A stretch of DNA of 64,000 nt from JACCSI01 sp035575715 (GCA_035575715.1 DATLXN010000043.1:1-64000); one strand, 5' to 3'; positions 33,600-42,515 are shown, counted from the stretch's first letter. Translations and numbers: made by a program. The notes: a model not told the origin generated them from the letters alone.

Positions 33600-34592
33600 T
33601 CACTCATTGATTTGCCGCCGTCCCATGAGTTCGCCGACGGCGGTACGTGGGTCGCGACGGCCATCGATCACATCAGCCATCTGGGAGGCAATCGGGAGTT
33701 CCACCCGATGACGCCGCCCGAGCTCGAGCGCGGCATGCGTGGTGCGCACGCCCTCGGCGACCATCTTGGTACTGGCCAGGATCTCGGTCAGGCTCCGCCC
33801 GTGCGCCAACTCGAGGCCGACATGACGGTTGCGACTGAGTTGCCCGGTGCACGTCAGGATCAGATCCCCGAGGCCGGCCAGCCCGCCCAGCGTGTCGCGC
33901 TGGCCACCCATCGCCACTGCCAGGCGCGAGATCTCAACCAGCCCGCGGGTGATCAACGCGGCCCGTGCGTTGTGGCCAAGGCCCATGCCCTCCACGACGC
34001 CCGCCGCGATCGCAATGATGTTCTTGAGCGCGCCACCGATCTCAACACCGACCACGTCGGCACTGCCATACAGCCGCAAAGCACCCGACCGAAATTCCTG
34101 CTGCACGTGTTCCACCGCGCCGTTCACCGTTGAGGCGACGACGACGGCCGTCGGTAGTTCGCGCGCGAGCTCGGCGGCAAAGCTCGGCCCCGAAAGCACC
34201 GCCACTTCGCCCACATGCGGTAACTCCTGCGCGATCACTTCGGACATCCGCAGCAAGCTGTGCTCTTCGATGCCTTTGGTCGCACTGACCACCAAGGCAT
34301 CGCCGTTGATCTGCGCCGCCGCCTCGTGAAGAACCGCGCGCAGCCCGTGTGACGGCACCGCCACCACCACGACGCGCGACCCATTCAATGCCGCCGTCAG
34401 CGACGCGACCGGCAGCAACGATGCCGGAAAGTTGACGCCCGGCAGATACACCGCATTGGCGCGACGCGACGCCATGTCGTCGACCAGTGCCGGGTCACGT
34501 CCCCACAGACGGACCTCGTGTCCGACCCGCGCAAGATGGACAGCGAGCGACGTACCCCAGCTACCCGACCCGATCACTGTAACGTTCTGAAT
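33600..34592 (-). CDS. gpsA: Glycerol-3-phosphate dehydrogenase (NAD(P)+), probable ATT start
   Basis: A 330-residue enzyme that makes sn-glycerol 3-phosphate for phospholipids. It has VTVIGSGSWGTSLAVHLA (NAD site), SATKGIEE, the LSGPSFAAELA segment and VEIGGALKNIIAIAAGVVEG with the catalytic Lys. The only common start, GTG at 34577, would remove the first beta strand of the NAD fold. An in-frame ATT at 34592 keeps it and has GAGGGGAG 6 bases upstream, so ATT is the likely start. It follows plsY, the next enzyme of the same pathway. Confidence 0.9.
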   Translation of the reverse strand: MQNVTVIGSGSWGTSLAVHLARVGHEVRLWGRDPALVDDMASRRANAVYLPGVNFPASLLPVASLTAALNGSRVVVVAVPSHGLRAVLHEAAAQINGDALVVSATKGIEEHSLLRMSEVIAQELPHVGEVAVLSGPSFAAELARELPTAVVVASTVNGAVEHVQQEFRSGALRLYGSADVVGVEIGGALKNIIAIAAGVVEGMGLGHNARAALITRGLVEISRLAVAMGGQRDTLGGLAGLGDLILTCTGQLSRNRHVGLELAHGRSLTEILASTKMVAEGVRTTHAALELGRRHRVELPIASQMADVIDGRRDPRTAVGELMGRRQINE

Positions 34593-34627
34593 GGCTCACT
34601 CCCCTCGGGTGCCCGGTGCCGGCACCG

Positions 34628-35218
34628 TCATGCTTTCTGACCGAGTCGCCGCTCAGTGCCGTGGTGCAGCCGTGCGAGGTTGGCGCGGTGGCGTTGGATG
34701 ATCAAGGCAGCAGCCAGGACCGATCCGGCGACTACCGGAATCGACCGATCCGTGATCCATGCCAGTGGGGCCAGGGCGGCAGTGGCCACAACCGAGCCGA
34801 GCGACACATAGCGGGTGACCGATACGGTGGCGACAAACACTCCCAGGCTGATCACCGTGGCCAGCGGCGCCAGCACGGAAAACACGCCGCAGGCTGTCGC
34901 AACGCCCTTCCCGCCCTGGAAACGCAGCCACACCGGATACACGTGACCAATGATCGCCGCAACGCCCGCAGCCACCGGTCCGGCCGCACCAGTCGTCACC
35001 CGCGCCGCCAGCGCGACACTGCTGGCGCCTTTCGCCACGTCGATACAGACCACGATCACAGCAATCGTGAGACCGGCCGTCCGATACACATTGGCCGCGC
35101 CGACATTGCCGCTGCCGACGCGACGCAAGTCGAGCCCTTTCAGCCGGTTGGCGACGAGATAGCCCAGCGGCAGCGATCCGACACCGTAGCCGACGAGAAG
35201 GGGGATCAGTGCGTCCAT
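34628..35218 (-). CDS. plsY: Acyl-phosphate:glycerol-3-phosphate acyltransferase
   Basis: A 196-residue inner-membrane protein with five to six hydrophobic helices that adds the first acyl chain to glycerol 3-phosphate. Conserved motifs: LPLGYLVANRLKGLDLRRVGSGN (GS-N motif), VAKG, GHVYPVWLRFQGGKGVATA. It stands directly upstream of gpsA, which supplies its substrate. The 228-base gap upstream is an inverted repeat. Confidence 0.93.
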   Translation of the reverse strand: MDALIPLLVGYGVGSLPLGYLVANRLKGLDLRRVGSGNVGAANVYRTAGLTIAVIVVCIDVAKGASSVALAARVTTGAAGPVAAGVAAIIGHVYPVWLRFQGGKGVATACGVFSVLAPLATVISLGVFVATVSVTRYVSLGSVVATAALAPLAWITDRSIPVVAGSVLAAALIIQRHRANLARLHHGTERRLGQKA

Positions 35219-35227
35219 TTGAGGTGT

Positions 35228-35453
35228 CTATTGTAGAACCGCTGAAGACCGCCTTCGGCGGTAGGACGCCTCGGCGCAGGACTGGCGGCGCTTTGCGCGC
35301 CAGCGGGAGCCTCGCCGTGCGGCTCGGCCGCATCCGGGTGAAAGTTAGCAGTCTGCGAGCGAGCCGAACGGCGAGCTCCTGCTGGCGCGCGAAGCGCCGC
35401 CAGTCCTGCGCCGAGCACCGCGAGGCGTCGTGCCGCCGAAGGCGGTCTACTTC
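35228..35453. repeat. Large imperfect inverted repeat made of hairpins
   Basis: Between cinA and plsY the left arm begins GACCGCCTTCGGCGG and continues through GCGCAGGACTGGCGGCGC and CGCGCCAGC; the right arm ends with the complement of the same words. The arms are about 75 bases, with a few differences, around a loop near 35330-35370 (TGAAAGTTAGCAG). Small GGCGG hairpins repeat inside. The right end overlaps the last bases of cinA. It may be a two-gene terminator or a dispersed repeat. No gene is seen in this stretch. Confidence 0.7.
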
Positions 35454-36751
35454 TGAAACCAATCCGCGTTGGCCGGCGATCCCAGCAACATCCGCCGCAC
35501 CATATCGAGTGCGGTGAACGCAGCGAAGGTCTTGATCAACTCGCGATTACCCGGAAACTTGAACGTCTTGACCGAGACCTCGGGCTCACCCGCACCCACA
35601 GCCGCGGCAATACACACCATCCCCACCGGTTTGGCGTCGGTCCCACCAGTCGGACCAGCGACCCCGGTGATGCCGATCCCGACTTCGACACCCGCCTGTG
35701 CCCGAATCGCTCGCGCCATCGCCGCCGCCACCGGCTCACTGACCGCACCGTGTGTCGCAATCAGCGACGGCGGCACACCCAGCAGTTCAGTCTTCGACGC
35801 GTTGCTGTAAGCGACGACGCTGCGGTCGACGTAGGCCGAGGACCCGGAGACATCCGTGAGCTTCGACGTAGCAAGCCCACCCGTGCACGATTCCGCCAGC
35901 GCGATGCGCCAGCCACGCGCCACGAGCAGTTCGCCAAGCACACCCTCGATTGACCGCTCGTCGTCGCTGAACACATCGTGCGGTAACACCGCGCGAATTT
36001 CGTCCACGGCGCGCTGCAAGGCCCCGCTCACCGTCTCCTGATCGACGCCGCGCGCGGACAGATGCAGTTCGATCTGGCCAGGTGTCGCCAGGATCGTCGT
36101 TTCAATTGGCGTCGTTCGCGTCCGCCATGGACCGTAGACCGGCTGAGCGAGTTCTTCGACGCGCGATTCACTGCGGCCGGCAATCTTGAGCACGCGCCGA
36201 AGCAGCAGCGTACCGCCGGCCATGGCCCCGAGCCGATCGGCGATCAACTGCTCGAGCATCGGCTTCATCTCGCGCGGCGGTCCGGGTAACAACGCCACCG
36301 CACCACCGCCGCTTTCGATCCACAAGCCCGGCGCCGTGCCGTTCGGGTTGGGCAACACCACGCCGCCGTGCGGCACCATCGCCTGGCGGCGATTGATCTC
36401 GGGCATCTTCCACCCACGTGCCGCAAACCGCTGCGCAATCAGGGCGGTGACGGTGTGGTCCTCGGCAAGCGGCAGGCCCAGTTGCGCCGCCACCACTTCC
36501 CGCGTCAGGTCATCGTCAGTCGGCCCCAGCCCGCCGGTGAGCACAACCAGGTCGACGCGACGACGCGCGAAATCAAAGAACTGCGCGAGCTCCGTCCGAT
36601 CGTCGCCAATTACCGCTTTGAACAGGACATCGATGCCGATGGCATTGAGCGCGCTGGTAATGAATAACGAGTTGGTGTCGATGCGCGAGGCGGTCAGGAG
36701 TTCGCTGCCGACGGCAAGGATGGCGGCGCGCTGGATCGCCGCGCCGCTCAT
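35447..36751 (-). CDS. cinA: CinA-type nicotinamide nucleotide amidase
   Basis: A 434-residue two-domain protein. The N-terminal molybdopterin-binding-like domain (ILAVGSELLTASRIDTNS, VVLTGGLGPTDDDLT, LLPGPPREMKPM) acts as an ADP-ribose pyrophosphatase. The C-terminal NMN deamidase has LAESCTGGLATSKLTDVSGSS with the catalytic Ser and GITGVAGPTGG. It recycles pyridine nucleotides and in some bacteria is competence linked. It overlaps pgpA by four bases (ATGA). Confidence 0.93.
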   Translation of the reverse strand: MSGAAIQRAAILAVGSELLTASRIDTNSLFITSALNAIGIDVLFKAVIGDDRTELAQFFDFARRRVDLVVLTGGLGPTDDDLTREVVAAQLGLPLAEDHTVTALIAQRFAARGWKMPEINRRQAMVPHGGVVLPNPNGTAPGLWIESGGGAVALLPGPPREMKPMLEQLIADRLGAMAGGTLLLRRVLKIAGRSESRVEELAQPVYGPWRTRTTPIETTILATPGQIELHLSARGVDQETVSGALQRAVDEIRAVLPHDVFSDDERSIEGVLGELLVARGWRIALAESCTGGLATSKLTDVSGSSAYVDRSVVAYSNASKTELLGVPPSLIATHGAVSEPVAAAMARAIRAQAGVEVGIGITGVAGPTGGTDAKPVGMVCIAAAVGAGEPEVSVKTFKFPGNRELIKTFAAFTALDMVRRMLLGSPANADWFQK

Positions 36752-37212
36752 GCGAGCGTGCCGGGAAAGATCGCGATCAGCAGCCGCATCGTCAGGTTGC
36801 CGTAGACACCCGCCATCGCGTCATCGAGCATGATCCCCGGTCCGCCATGCAGATGCTCGAGCCGACCCGCGGGCCACGGTTTGACGACGTCATAGAGGCG
36901 GAACAGAAAGAAGGCGGCGATCGCACCGTTGACCGTGACGTTCAAGAACGCGACAGTCACCAGCATGCCGAGCACTTCATCAATCACGACGGCACTCGGG
37001 TCCTTGCCCAATTGCTTCTCGACGAGATCCGCGGCCCAGACACCGATCACCATGGCCAGGATCAGCGCCGCGCCCTCCACCACCGCGCTGTCAGTCCAGC
37101 GAATGGCGGCATAAATCGCGATGCCGACGGCTGAGCCGACCGTACCGGGGGCTATTGGAAAGAACCCGGCATAGCCGACGGTTGCGACAAACAGCGCCAG
37201 GCGTTGCTGCAT
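36748..37212 (-). CDS. pgpA: Phosphatidylglycerophosphatase A
   Basis: A 154-residue membrane phosphatase that makes phosphatidylglycerol. It has GYAGFFPIAPGTVGSAVG at the start, KDPSAVVIDEVLGML with the catalytic Asp and Glu, and FRLYDVVKPWPAGRLE. The ATG at 37212 gives the standard length; the frame upstream belongs to the RDD gene. With plsY and gpsA it makes this block rich in phospholipid genes. Confidence 0.93.
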   Translation of the reverse strand: MQQRLALFVATVGYAGFFPIAPGTVGSAVGIAIYAAIRWTDSAVVEGAALILAMVIGVWAADLVEKQLGKDPSAVVIDEVLGMLVTVAFLNVTVNGAIAAFFLFRLYDVVKPWPAGRLEHLHGGPGIMLDDAMAGVYGNLTMRLLIAIFPGTLA

Positions 37213-37213
37213 G

Positions 37214-38164
37214 CTACGTCTTGACCACAACGGTACCGGCAATCCGGTCTTGAAGCGCGCGGCCATCCGCGGTGACAAACGCCGGCAGATATCCCAATCC
37301 GGCAGTGAGCACGGTGAGCGCACAGCCCCCGGCACGCAACACCGCCCCCGGGACGTCGACCCGGCGGCCATCATCTCCGACCACCCGCACGCCGGCGATC
37401 ATCTTCCCGATGGTCTGACCGCTCGCGGCAATAAAGGTCACCAGATAGCCGCCGTTGAGCAACACGAGAAACGCGGCCAAGGGAATTCGCGGCAACACGG
37501 ATGCTTCTGCGAGCGTGAGCCCGGCAATCGCCACTGTCAGGTAGATGATCGCGGCGTCGATCGCGCCGAGAAGGAGAACGTCGATAACCGCCGCGATCAG
37601 TCGCGCCGATCCGGTCGCCGGGGCCAGACCGATCTCCGCCGCGCCGGCAAGCGCGGGCGCAACCAGTTCGTCAGACGCTGGTTCGAGATGCAGCGCCAAA
37701 TCGTCATCGCGCCGCTGAGTGCGTGGAGTGCGCCGGCCACGGGTCAGATCGGGGGTCGCGCGACGAACCGACAGCGGGGCGCGCACCGGGCGCGGTGAGG
37801 TAATCAGCGGAGCGTCGTCGGGCTCGTCTTCAACCGCCGGAGAGAACAGCGGTAACCCGGTGTCGCTGGCGCGGCTGGCCTGCCGAGGCGCGGGCGGCTC
37901 CGGCTCGGGTTCCGCCAAGCCGACCCCAATTGGTACCGCGCCGATTACACGACCGAAATCGAGCCCACCGACCATCTCGCTCGGGCCGGCCGTGTCGAGT
38001 CCGCTGAGATCGAAGTCGGCCAGCGGTGCGCCCGCGCCTGCGCTTTGCTGCAAGGGCAACTCAGGCGGCGATTCCATATGCACCGACAAAGAAAAATCGT
38101 AACCGCAGTTGCGACAGCGCTCGACCGTCTCAAAACCAAGGTAGGCGCATTTGGGGCACTTCAT
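37214..38164 (-). CDS. RDD-family membrane protein with zinc-ribbon N-terminus
   Basis: A 316-residue protein. Residues 1-25 are a zinc ribbon (CPKCAYLGFETVERCRNCGY), followed by about 150 residues of acidic, Pro-rich linker. The C-terminal 140 residues form an RDD membrane domain: ATGSARLIAAVIDVLLLGA, two more hydrophobic helices and GQTIGKMIAGVRVVGDDG. RDD proteins are of uncertain function, some being Na+/H+ antiporter-like. It overlaps the TPR-like gene upstream by four bases. Confidence 0.82.
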   Translation of the reverse strand: MKCPKCAYLGFETVERCRNCGYDFSLSVHMESPPELPLQQSAGAGAPLADFDLSGLDTAGPSEMVGGLDFGRVIGAVPIGVGLAEPEPEPPAPRQASRASDTGLPLFSPAVEDEPDDAPLITSPRPVRAPLSVRRATPDLTRGRRTPRTQRRDDDLALHLEPASDELVAPALAGAAEIGLAPATGSARLIAAVIDVLLLGAIDAAIIYLTVAIAGLTLAEASVLPRIPLAAFLVLLNGGYLVTFIAASGQTIGKMIAGVRVVGDDGRRVDVPGAVLRAGGCALTVLTAGLGYLPAFVTADGRALQDRIAGTVVVKT

Positions 38165-38976
38165 TCGGGGCTGGCGACCGCAAGCGCCAGTAATTGCCGT
38201 TGTATCTCACCGCGCAATTTGTCGGCGTCGCTACGCAGGGGGTCGCCGATCGGAACCCGCGCGATCTCGTTGAGCGCATCGTGGAGCCGGCCGGTTGCAA
38301 ACAGCGCCCTGCCGCGGGCCAGAAACGTTTCGGTCGACGACGGCAACGGTAGCGGCTCCTGACGGAGTGGCGCCCGCTCCCCATTGTCAGTGCGCTGGAC
38401 GTGAAACGCCGGCCAGGTGGAGGGTTCCGGAATAGTCACGCCCCAGACGCCCACGGCCAGGGTGCCGAGGGCCGCCGCTGCGAGCATCACGACTGCCCAT
38501 CCACCACGATGGCGATGCGCGCGCTCAGCGACGGCCGGCCGCGCCGCGGTATGAGGAGGTGGTGTCGGACGGCGCCTGCGGAATTTCGGCTGCGTCTGCC
38601 CAGCGTCAAGACGCTCGATCCGGTCGAGCATGCCCTGCGCTTCATCGCGGGAGGCGCCGCGATCGAGTGCATCGGCGACCAGTCGGCGCGCGAGGACGAC
38701 ATCGCCGTCGTCAAAAGCGGCGATGCCTTGATGGAGCACCGCTTCGGACTGGCGCTGCAGTTCGGCTTGCGCACTGCGGGCTCGCTCGATGTAGGCACGG
38801 GCGCGATCATGCGTGCGGTCGAGAAAGAGCACGCGCGTCCAGACGTTGATCGCCGGTTCGTATTGGTGGGCGAAGTAGTGATCGAGACCGGCCAGCAGGA
38901 GCTGCTCGATTCGCGCGTCGCGCTCGGTGCCGCTCAGCGCCTCAGCCGGACGCGTGTCGGAACGTAGCGGATCCAT
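38161..38976 (-). CDS. Membrane-anchored TPR-like hypothetical protein
   Basis: A 271-residue protein. The N-terminal 110 residues are TPR-like helices (LLAGLDHYFAHQYEPAINVW, LHQGIAAFDDGDVVLARRL), then a basic Pro-rich linker (KFRRRRPTPPPH), a single membrane helix (WAVVMLAAAALGTLAVGVWG) and a C-terminal helical pair that would lie outside the cytoplasm. Its stop overlaps the RDD gene start (ATGA). It is probably the first gene of the run down to ffh. Function unknown. Confidence 0.7.
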   Translation of the reverse strand: MDPLRSDTRPAEALSGTERDARIEQLLLAGLDHYFAHQYEPAINVWTRVLFLDRTHDRARAYIERARSAQAELQRQSEAVLHQGIAAFDDGDVVLARRLVADALDRGASRDEAQGMLDRIERLDAGQTQPKFRRRRPTPPPHTAARPAVAERAHRHRGGWAVVMLAAAALGTLAVGVWGVTIPEPSTWPAFHVQRTDNGERAPLRQEPLPLPSSTETFLARGRALFATGRLHDALNEIARVPIGDPLRSDADKLRGEIQRQLLALAVASPE

Positions 38977-39019
38977 CTAGTGCTGCACAGTATAGCAATG
39001 AGATGGAGGTCGGCTCCCA

Positions 39020-39040
39020 GCTTTCGGCTTTCGGCTTTCG
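39020..39040. repeat. GCTTTCG heptamer, three copies
   Basis: Three perfect tandem GCTTTCG units in the space between the TPR-like gene and the Oar-like receptor gene. Same 7-base period as the arrays at 26841 and 47154. Confidence 0.7.
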
Positions 39041-39054
39041 GCGCTGCCTCGGCA

Positions 39055-39091
39055 AAATAAAAAGGGCGAGACACCGTAGTGTCCCGCCCTT
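39055..39091 (-). terminator. Intrinsic terminator after the Oar-like receptor gene
   Basis: On the minus strand the sequence AAGGGCGGGACAC, a four-base loop and GTGTCTCGCCCTT forms a stem of about 13 pairs with one mismatch, followed by TTTATTTT. It lies 90 bases after the receptor stop codon and ends its transcript. Confidence 0.75.
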
Positions 39092-39180
39092 CCCACCGGT
39101 GGAGCCGGTCCGACCGCTTAGCGCGCGGTCCTACCCGCAAGGGTCCTACTCCGCGTAGCGGAGTCCTACCCTGGGTCCGA
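39092..39180. repeat. Cluster of mini-hairpins joined by TCCTAC linkers
   Basis: Five small hairpins follow one another: CACCGG/CCGGTCC, GACCGC/GCGGTCC, TACCC/GGGTCC, TACTCCG/GCGGAGTCC and TACCC/GGGTCC. The linker reads TCCTAC or TCCGAC. Similar modules are found at 35228 and 59152. The cluster lies between the stop of the receptor gene and its terminator. Confidence 0.65.
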
Positions 39181-42069
39181 TTACCAGCGCACGCCGAAGG
39201 CGAACTGATAGCGGCGCTGCTCTGGATAATTACCGTTCCCGGTCGCCGTGCCGAACGACGGTCGTTCTATGAACCCGGTCGGCAGTCCGAGCGCGTCGCG
39301 CGAGCTGTTCGGGTCAACGTTGACGTTCACGTCGAAAGAGGTCAGCGTGTCGTTATTGAGCACGTTGAACACATCCACCTTCAGGAACGGGCCGATTGTC
39401 TTGAAGATCGGAATCTGATAGTTCAACGCCAAGTCGAGCAGGTGCGCCCCGTCGAACTTGCCACGGCCACGCTCCCCGAAGAACAAGGTCTGGGTCGATG
39501 GCAAGCGGGCGTATCCAGCGGCCTGCCCGGCAGCACGCTGAATATCTGTCAGCGCCACACCGGTAGCAAAGTAGCTGAAGGTCGTCGCCGAATCGTATCG
39601 GTAAAGCGGGGACAGATCGGCGCGGCCGAGGAAGCCCAGGTTCAGACCGTAAGTCGCCCAAGCACGCACTTTGTGGCGCTGAAAGTCGTTGAGGCGGCCT
39701 TCCGGGAAGTGGCGATCCTTGTTATAGAGCTCCGGCCGGTCGCCAACCAACGAAGAAATCGAGGGACTATTGGTGCCTTCGCCCTGGAAATTACCGTCGT
39801 TCTTCAGCTGCATGGTCCAGTGCGCGTTGGCGACGATACCCTTCCACAGCGGATACCGCGTGATGAACTGCAGACCCTGGTAATCACGGACCGGCTCGTC
39901 GCTGTTGCGGAAGACGACATTGTCGAAGGTCCCGAAACTACGACCTTCTCGTGTCACGGTCGTCGTGCCTTCGGCCCGGGTAATGAAATCTTCGACGAAG
40001 TTGTTGACCGAGCGTTGGGTGTAGATGGCCTTGACATAGCCGCGGCCAAGCTGTGAGCCGACCGACGTCGTAAATTCCTTGGTCAGCGGTGACTTGATGT
40101 TGTCATCGAAAAAGATGTTCGCGGTCGGGAAGCTGCCATTGAAGATTTCGTAGTTGGCCGGATCGAAACCAGGGGCAAAGTCGCGTCCCTGCCCCGTCGG
40201 ACCGCGGTAAATCGAGCTCAGAAGGCTTGGATTTCCCACCGCCGTATTGCGACCAAACTGTGCTTCGCTGTACTTGCCGGCGTAATGGGCATAGGTGGCT
40301 TGCAGCACTAACCGCCCGTTCGCCTTTGGATCAAATGTGGCGGCGAGGCGCGGCACGATCGAACTGGCATCGACTCCGACGATGTCCCCGGTGGCGTCGC
40401 TCTTGACCATCTCGAAACGCGTACCGACATCAAGGGTCAGGTGTTGGGTGGCCTGCCAGTGGTCCTGCAGGTACACCGACGTGGTCCGAATGTCCAGGTT
40501 GGCGCCCCGCGTGGGCAACCAGTTCTGAGCCTGCGAAGCGCCGGTGACAAACCTCGGAATCAGACGTCCGTTGGCGTCAAGCACCGGCACGTCGCCGGCA
40601 CCTGCCAGGTAGTCGGCAATAAATACGAAGCCAGTGGCGGTTTGCGAATTGCCCCCGGTACGATTGCCCTGGTAAACCTCGAAGCCACTCTTGAGGTCGT
40701 GGCTACCCAAGCTACCGGTGGTCAGGAAGTAGGAGACGCTGCCCGCGAGCTGCTTGTTGTTGCGATCTTCGGGATCAGTCGCGTCGAAGTAGTTGCCGTT
40801 GAAGTGCGACAGGGTCTGGGTCAGCGTGATGAATGGCGAATTGACGATGTTCGTGTCGCTGCCGCCACTGCCGCGGAAGCCAAACTTTTTCTGCGAATAA
40901 CGCAGATCGACGAACGCGCGGCTGCCAAGAACCCCGCGGTAGCTGCCAACCCAGCGGTCGTTCGGGAAACTTGGGCTTTCGGGAATGTTCGGGTCAATCG
41001 TGAACCTAAACGGCACCCGATTAACGCTGCGGCTGTTGCGGAAGTAGCTGCCGGTCATCGTGTGATTCTGTGACAAGGTGCCGGTGAATTTAAGTTCGCC
41101 GCGCTTTTCGTCGTTGGTCGTTTCGAAGTTGACCCCTGAACGCGGCAGCGGTTCGGTATTGCTGGAGGCCACTTTGCGGCCGGCCGCGAAAAACCACAGA
41201 CGGTCCTTCATGATCGGCCCGCCAAAGGTGCCTTCGTAGACGGTGTTGACCTTGTCGGCGCGGGTAATGTTGCGGTCAATCTCGTAGGGCGAGCGGGTCG
41301 TCCACTTGTCGTTGGTCAGATTGGTGCGGAAGCTGCCCGAGAACATGTTGCCGCCGCTCTTGCTGACCGCGTTGATCACGCCACCTGAGAAACGACCGTA
41401 TTCGGCAGACACGCCCGAGGTCAGGATCTGAGTTTCGGCAATGGCTTCTTCAATAAACAGGTTGTTGGCCGTGCCGAACAGGTTGTCATTGATGTCAACG
41501 CCATCGACGAGGAACACGTTGTCGTAAGCAAAAGCGCCCGAGATGGTGACCTGTCCAACGTTGGGGGTGTTCGATGTCAGACCGGGGGCCAGCTGCGCAA
41601 TGGCCGCCAGGGTGCGACCCTGTGGGAGCGCATTCAGTTCGGTGAACGTATAGTTGGCGCCGCCGGTCGGCGACACCACCGGCGACGAGATCACATCGCT
41701 GGTGACCGTCACCGTTTCAGTAACCCCACCCACTTCCATCGTGGCGTTGACCGCGGAAGCGAGACCGAGATCGAGCATCGCGGTCTGGGTGACCGTCTTC
41801 AAACCACTCAGTTCAAACGTCACTGAGTACTGGCCGGGCGGCAGGCCGCGGAGCAAATACACCCCGTTACCGTCGGTGACGGTCGAGCGCGGCCCCTGCA
41901 ATGCGGGCGAGGTCGCAGTCACGGTCACACCAGGCAGCACGAGGCCGCCCGTGTCAACGACTCTTCCTTGTAACGTGGCGGTCTGCACGCCCTGCGCGGC
42001 AGCCACGCCGGCGAATACGCCTGCGAGCATGGTCGCGACCAGCACGCTGCGGGTCAAAATCCTAAACAT
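39181..42069 (-). CDS. Oar-like TonB-dependent receptor with carboxypeptidase-regulatory domain
   Basis: A 962-residue outer-membrane protein. It has a signal peptide (residues 1-26), then a CarboxypepD-regulatory-like beta domain (ATLQGRVVDTGGLVLPGVTV, GVYLLRGLPPGQYSVTFEL), a TonB plug (VFLVDGVDINDNLFG, YGRFSGGVINAVSKSG) and a long 22-strand-type barrel ending in FGVRW, a normal outer-membrane end. Such receptors are expanded in Acidobacteriota and in Myxococcus (Oar) and take up large or plant-derived substrates; the substrate here is unknown. The ATG at 42069 has GAGAGGA 6 bases upstream. TonB is encoded at 55 kb. Confidence 0.9.
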   Translation of the reverse strand: MFRILTRSVLVATMLAGVFAGVAAAQGVQTATLQGRVVDTGGLVLPGVTVTATSPALQGPRSTVTDGNGVYLLRGLPPGQYSVTFELSGLKTVTQTAMLDLGLASAVNATMEVGGVTETVTVTSDVISSPVVSPTGGANYTFTELNALPQGRTLAAIAQLAPGLTSNTPNVGQVTISGAFAYDNVFLVDGVDINDNLFGTANNLFIEEAIAETQILTSGVSAEYGRFSGGVINAVSKSGGNMFSGSFRTNLTNDKWTTRSPYEIDRNITRADKVNTVYEGTFGGPIMKDRLWFFAAGRKVASSNTEPLPRSGVNFETTNDEKRGELKFTGTLSQNHTMTGSYFRNSRSVNRVPFRFTIDPNIPESPSFPNDRWVGSYRGVLGSRAFVDLRYSQKKFGFRGSGGSDTNIVNSPFITLTQTLSHFNGNYFDATDPEDRNNKQLAGSVSYFLTTGSLGSHDLKSGFEVYQGNRTGGNSQTATGFVFIADYLAGAGDVPVLDANGRLIPRFVTGASQAQNWLPTRGANLDIRTTSVYLQDHWQATQHLTLDVGTRFEMVKSDATGDIVGVDASSIVPRLAATFDPKANGRLVLQATYAHYAGKYSEAQFGRNTAVGNPSLLSSIYRGPTGQGRDFAPGFDPANYEIFNGSFPTANIFFDDNIKSPLTKEFTTSVGSQLGRGYVKAIYTQRSVNNFVEDFITRAEGTTTVTREGRSFGTFDNVVFRNSDEPVRDYQGLQFITRYPLWKGIVANAHWTMQLKNDGNFQGEGTNSPSISSLVGDRPELYNKDRHFPEGRLNDFQRHKVRAWATYGLNLGFLGRADLSPLYRYDSATTFSYFATGVALTDIQRAAGQAAGYARLPSTQTLFFGERGRGKFDGAHLLDLALNYQIPIFKTIGPFLKVDVFNVLNNDTLTSFDVNVNVDPNSSRDALGLPTGFIERPSFGTATGNGNYPEQRRYQFAFGVRW

Positions 42070-42335
42070 GTTTCGTCCTCTCTCCTTCACGCAGAGACTC
42101 AACCCCTGCTTGCAAATCGAACTAGTTGGCAATCCCCTACCGTAGCCGAAATCCCTACGTTTCGTCACGCCAAAACCGAGTTCAAACCCAGTAGACACAA
42201 GTTTGGTACCACAAGTCGCATTGGCCCAATGTGCAAAATTGCCAACAAATCGGCTGGTTTTTCGACGCTATACGGCTGAGCCGGTGGCCGAATTCAACCG
42301 GGTGGATTTTGAACTACGGTTCAATGAATAAAAGC
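42070..42335. other. Upstream region of the Oar-like receptor gene
   Basis: This 266-base stretch has no supported gene. It is less GC-rich than its surroundings and must hold the receptor promoter on the minus strand. I see no convincing -10/-35 pair; a TGGTACC-N4-TTGTG stretch faintly resembles a sigma-54 site but lacks the required GC. The leader contains inverted words (TTGGCAAT and ATTGCCAA) that could bind a regulator. Confidence 0.4.
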
Positions 42336-42503
42336 CGGCAGGTGGGCAGGTAGGCGGGTAGGCGGGTAGGGAGTCACCTGCTTACCTGCCCACCCGCTAG
42401 CGCATCACCTCTTACCTGCCCACCTGCCTACCTGCCCACCTGCCTGCCTGCCCACCCGCTATTTTTTCAATTACCTGCCTACCCGCCCACCCACCCACCC
42501 GCT
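42336..42503. repeat. Octamer repeat array
   Basis: The left part is GGCAGGTG, GGCAGGTA, GGCGGGTA, GGCGGGTA, and the right part is a longer run of the complementary type (ACCTGCCC, ACCTGCCT, ACCCGCCC). Period 8, with variation. The arms can pair. It reaches to within 13 bases of the ftcD start, so it forms the ftcD leader. Same family as 29496-29602. Confidence 0.7.
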
Positions 42504-42515
42504 ACTCTTTCTGAC

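Noticed and set aside
42150..42260. Sigma-54 promoter for the Oar-like receptor gene
   Set aside because: TGGTACC-N4-TTGTG lacks the conserved GC of the -12 element and has three mismatches; other candidates have wrong spacing.
42336..42503. Possible CRISPR array
   Set aside because: Repeats are 8 bases and contiguous, without unique spacers of 30-40 bases, and no cas genes are in the window.
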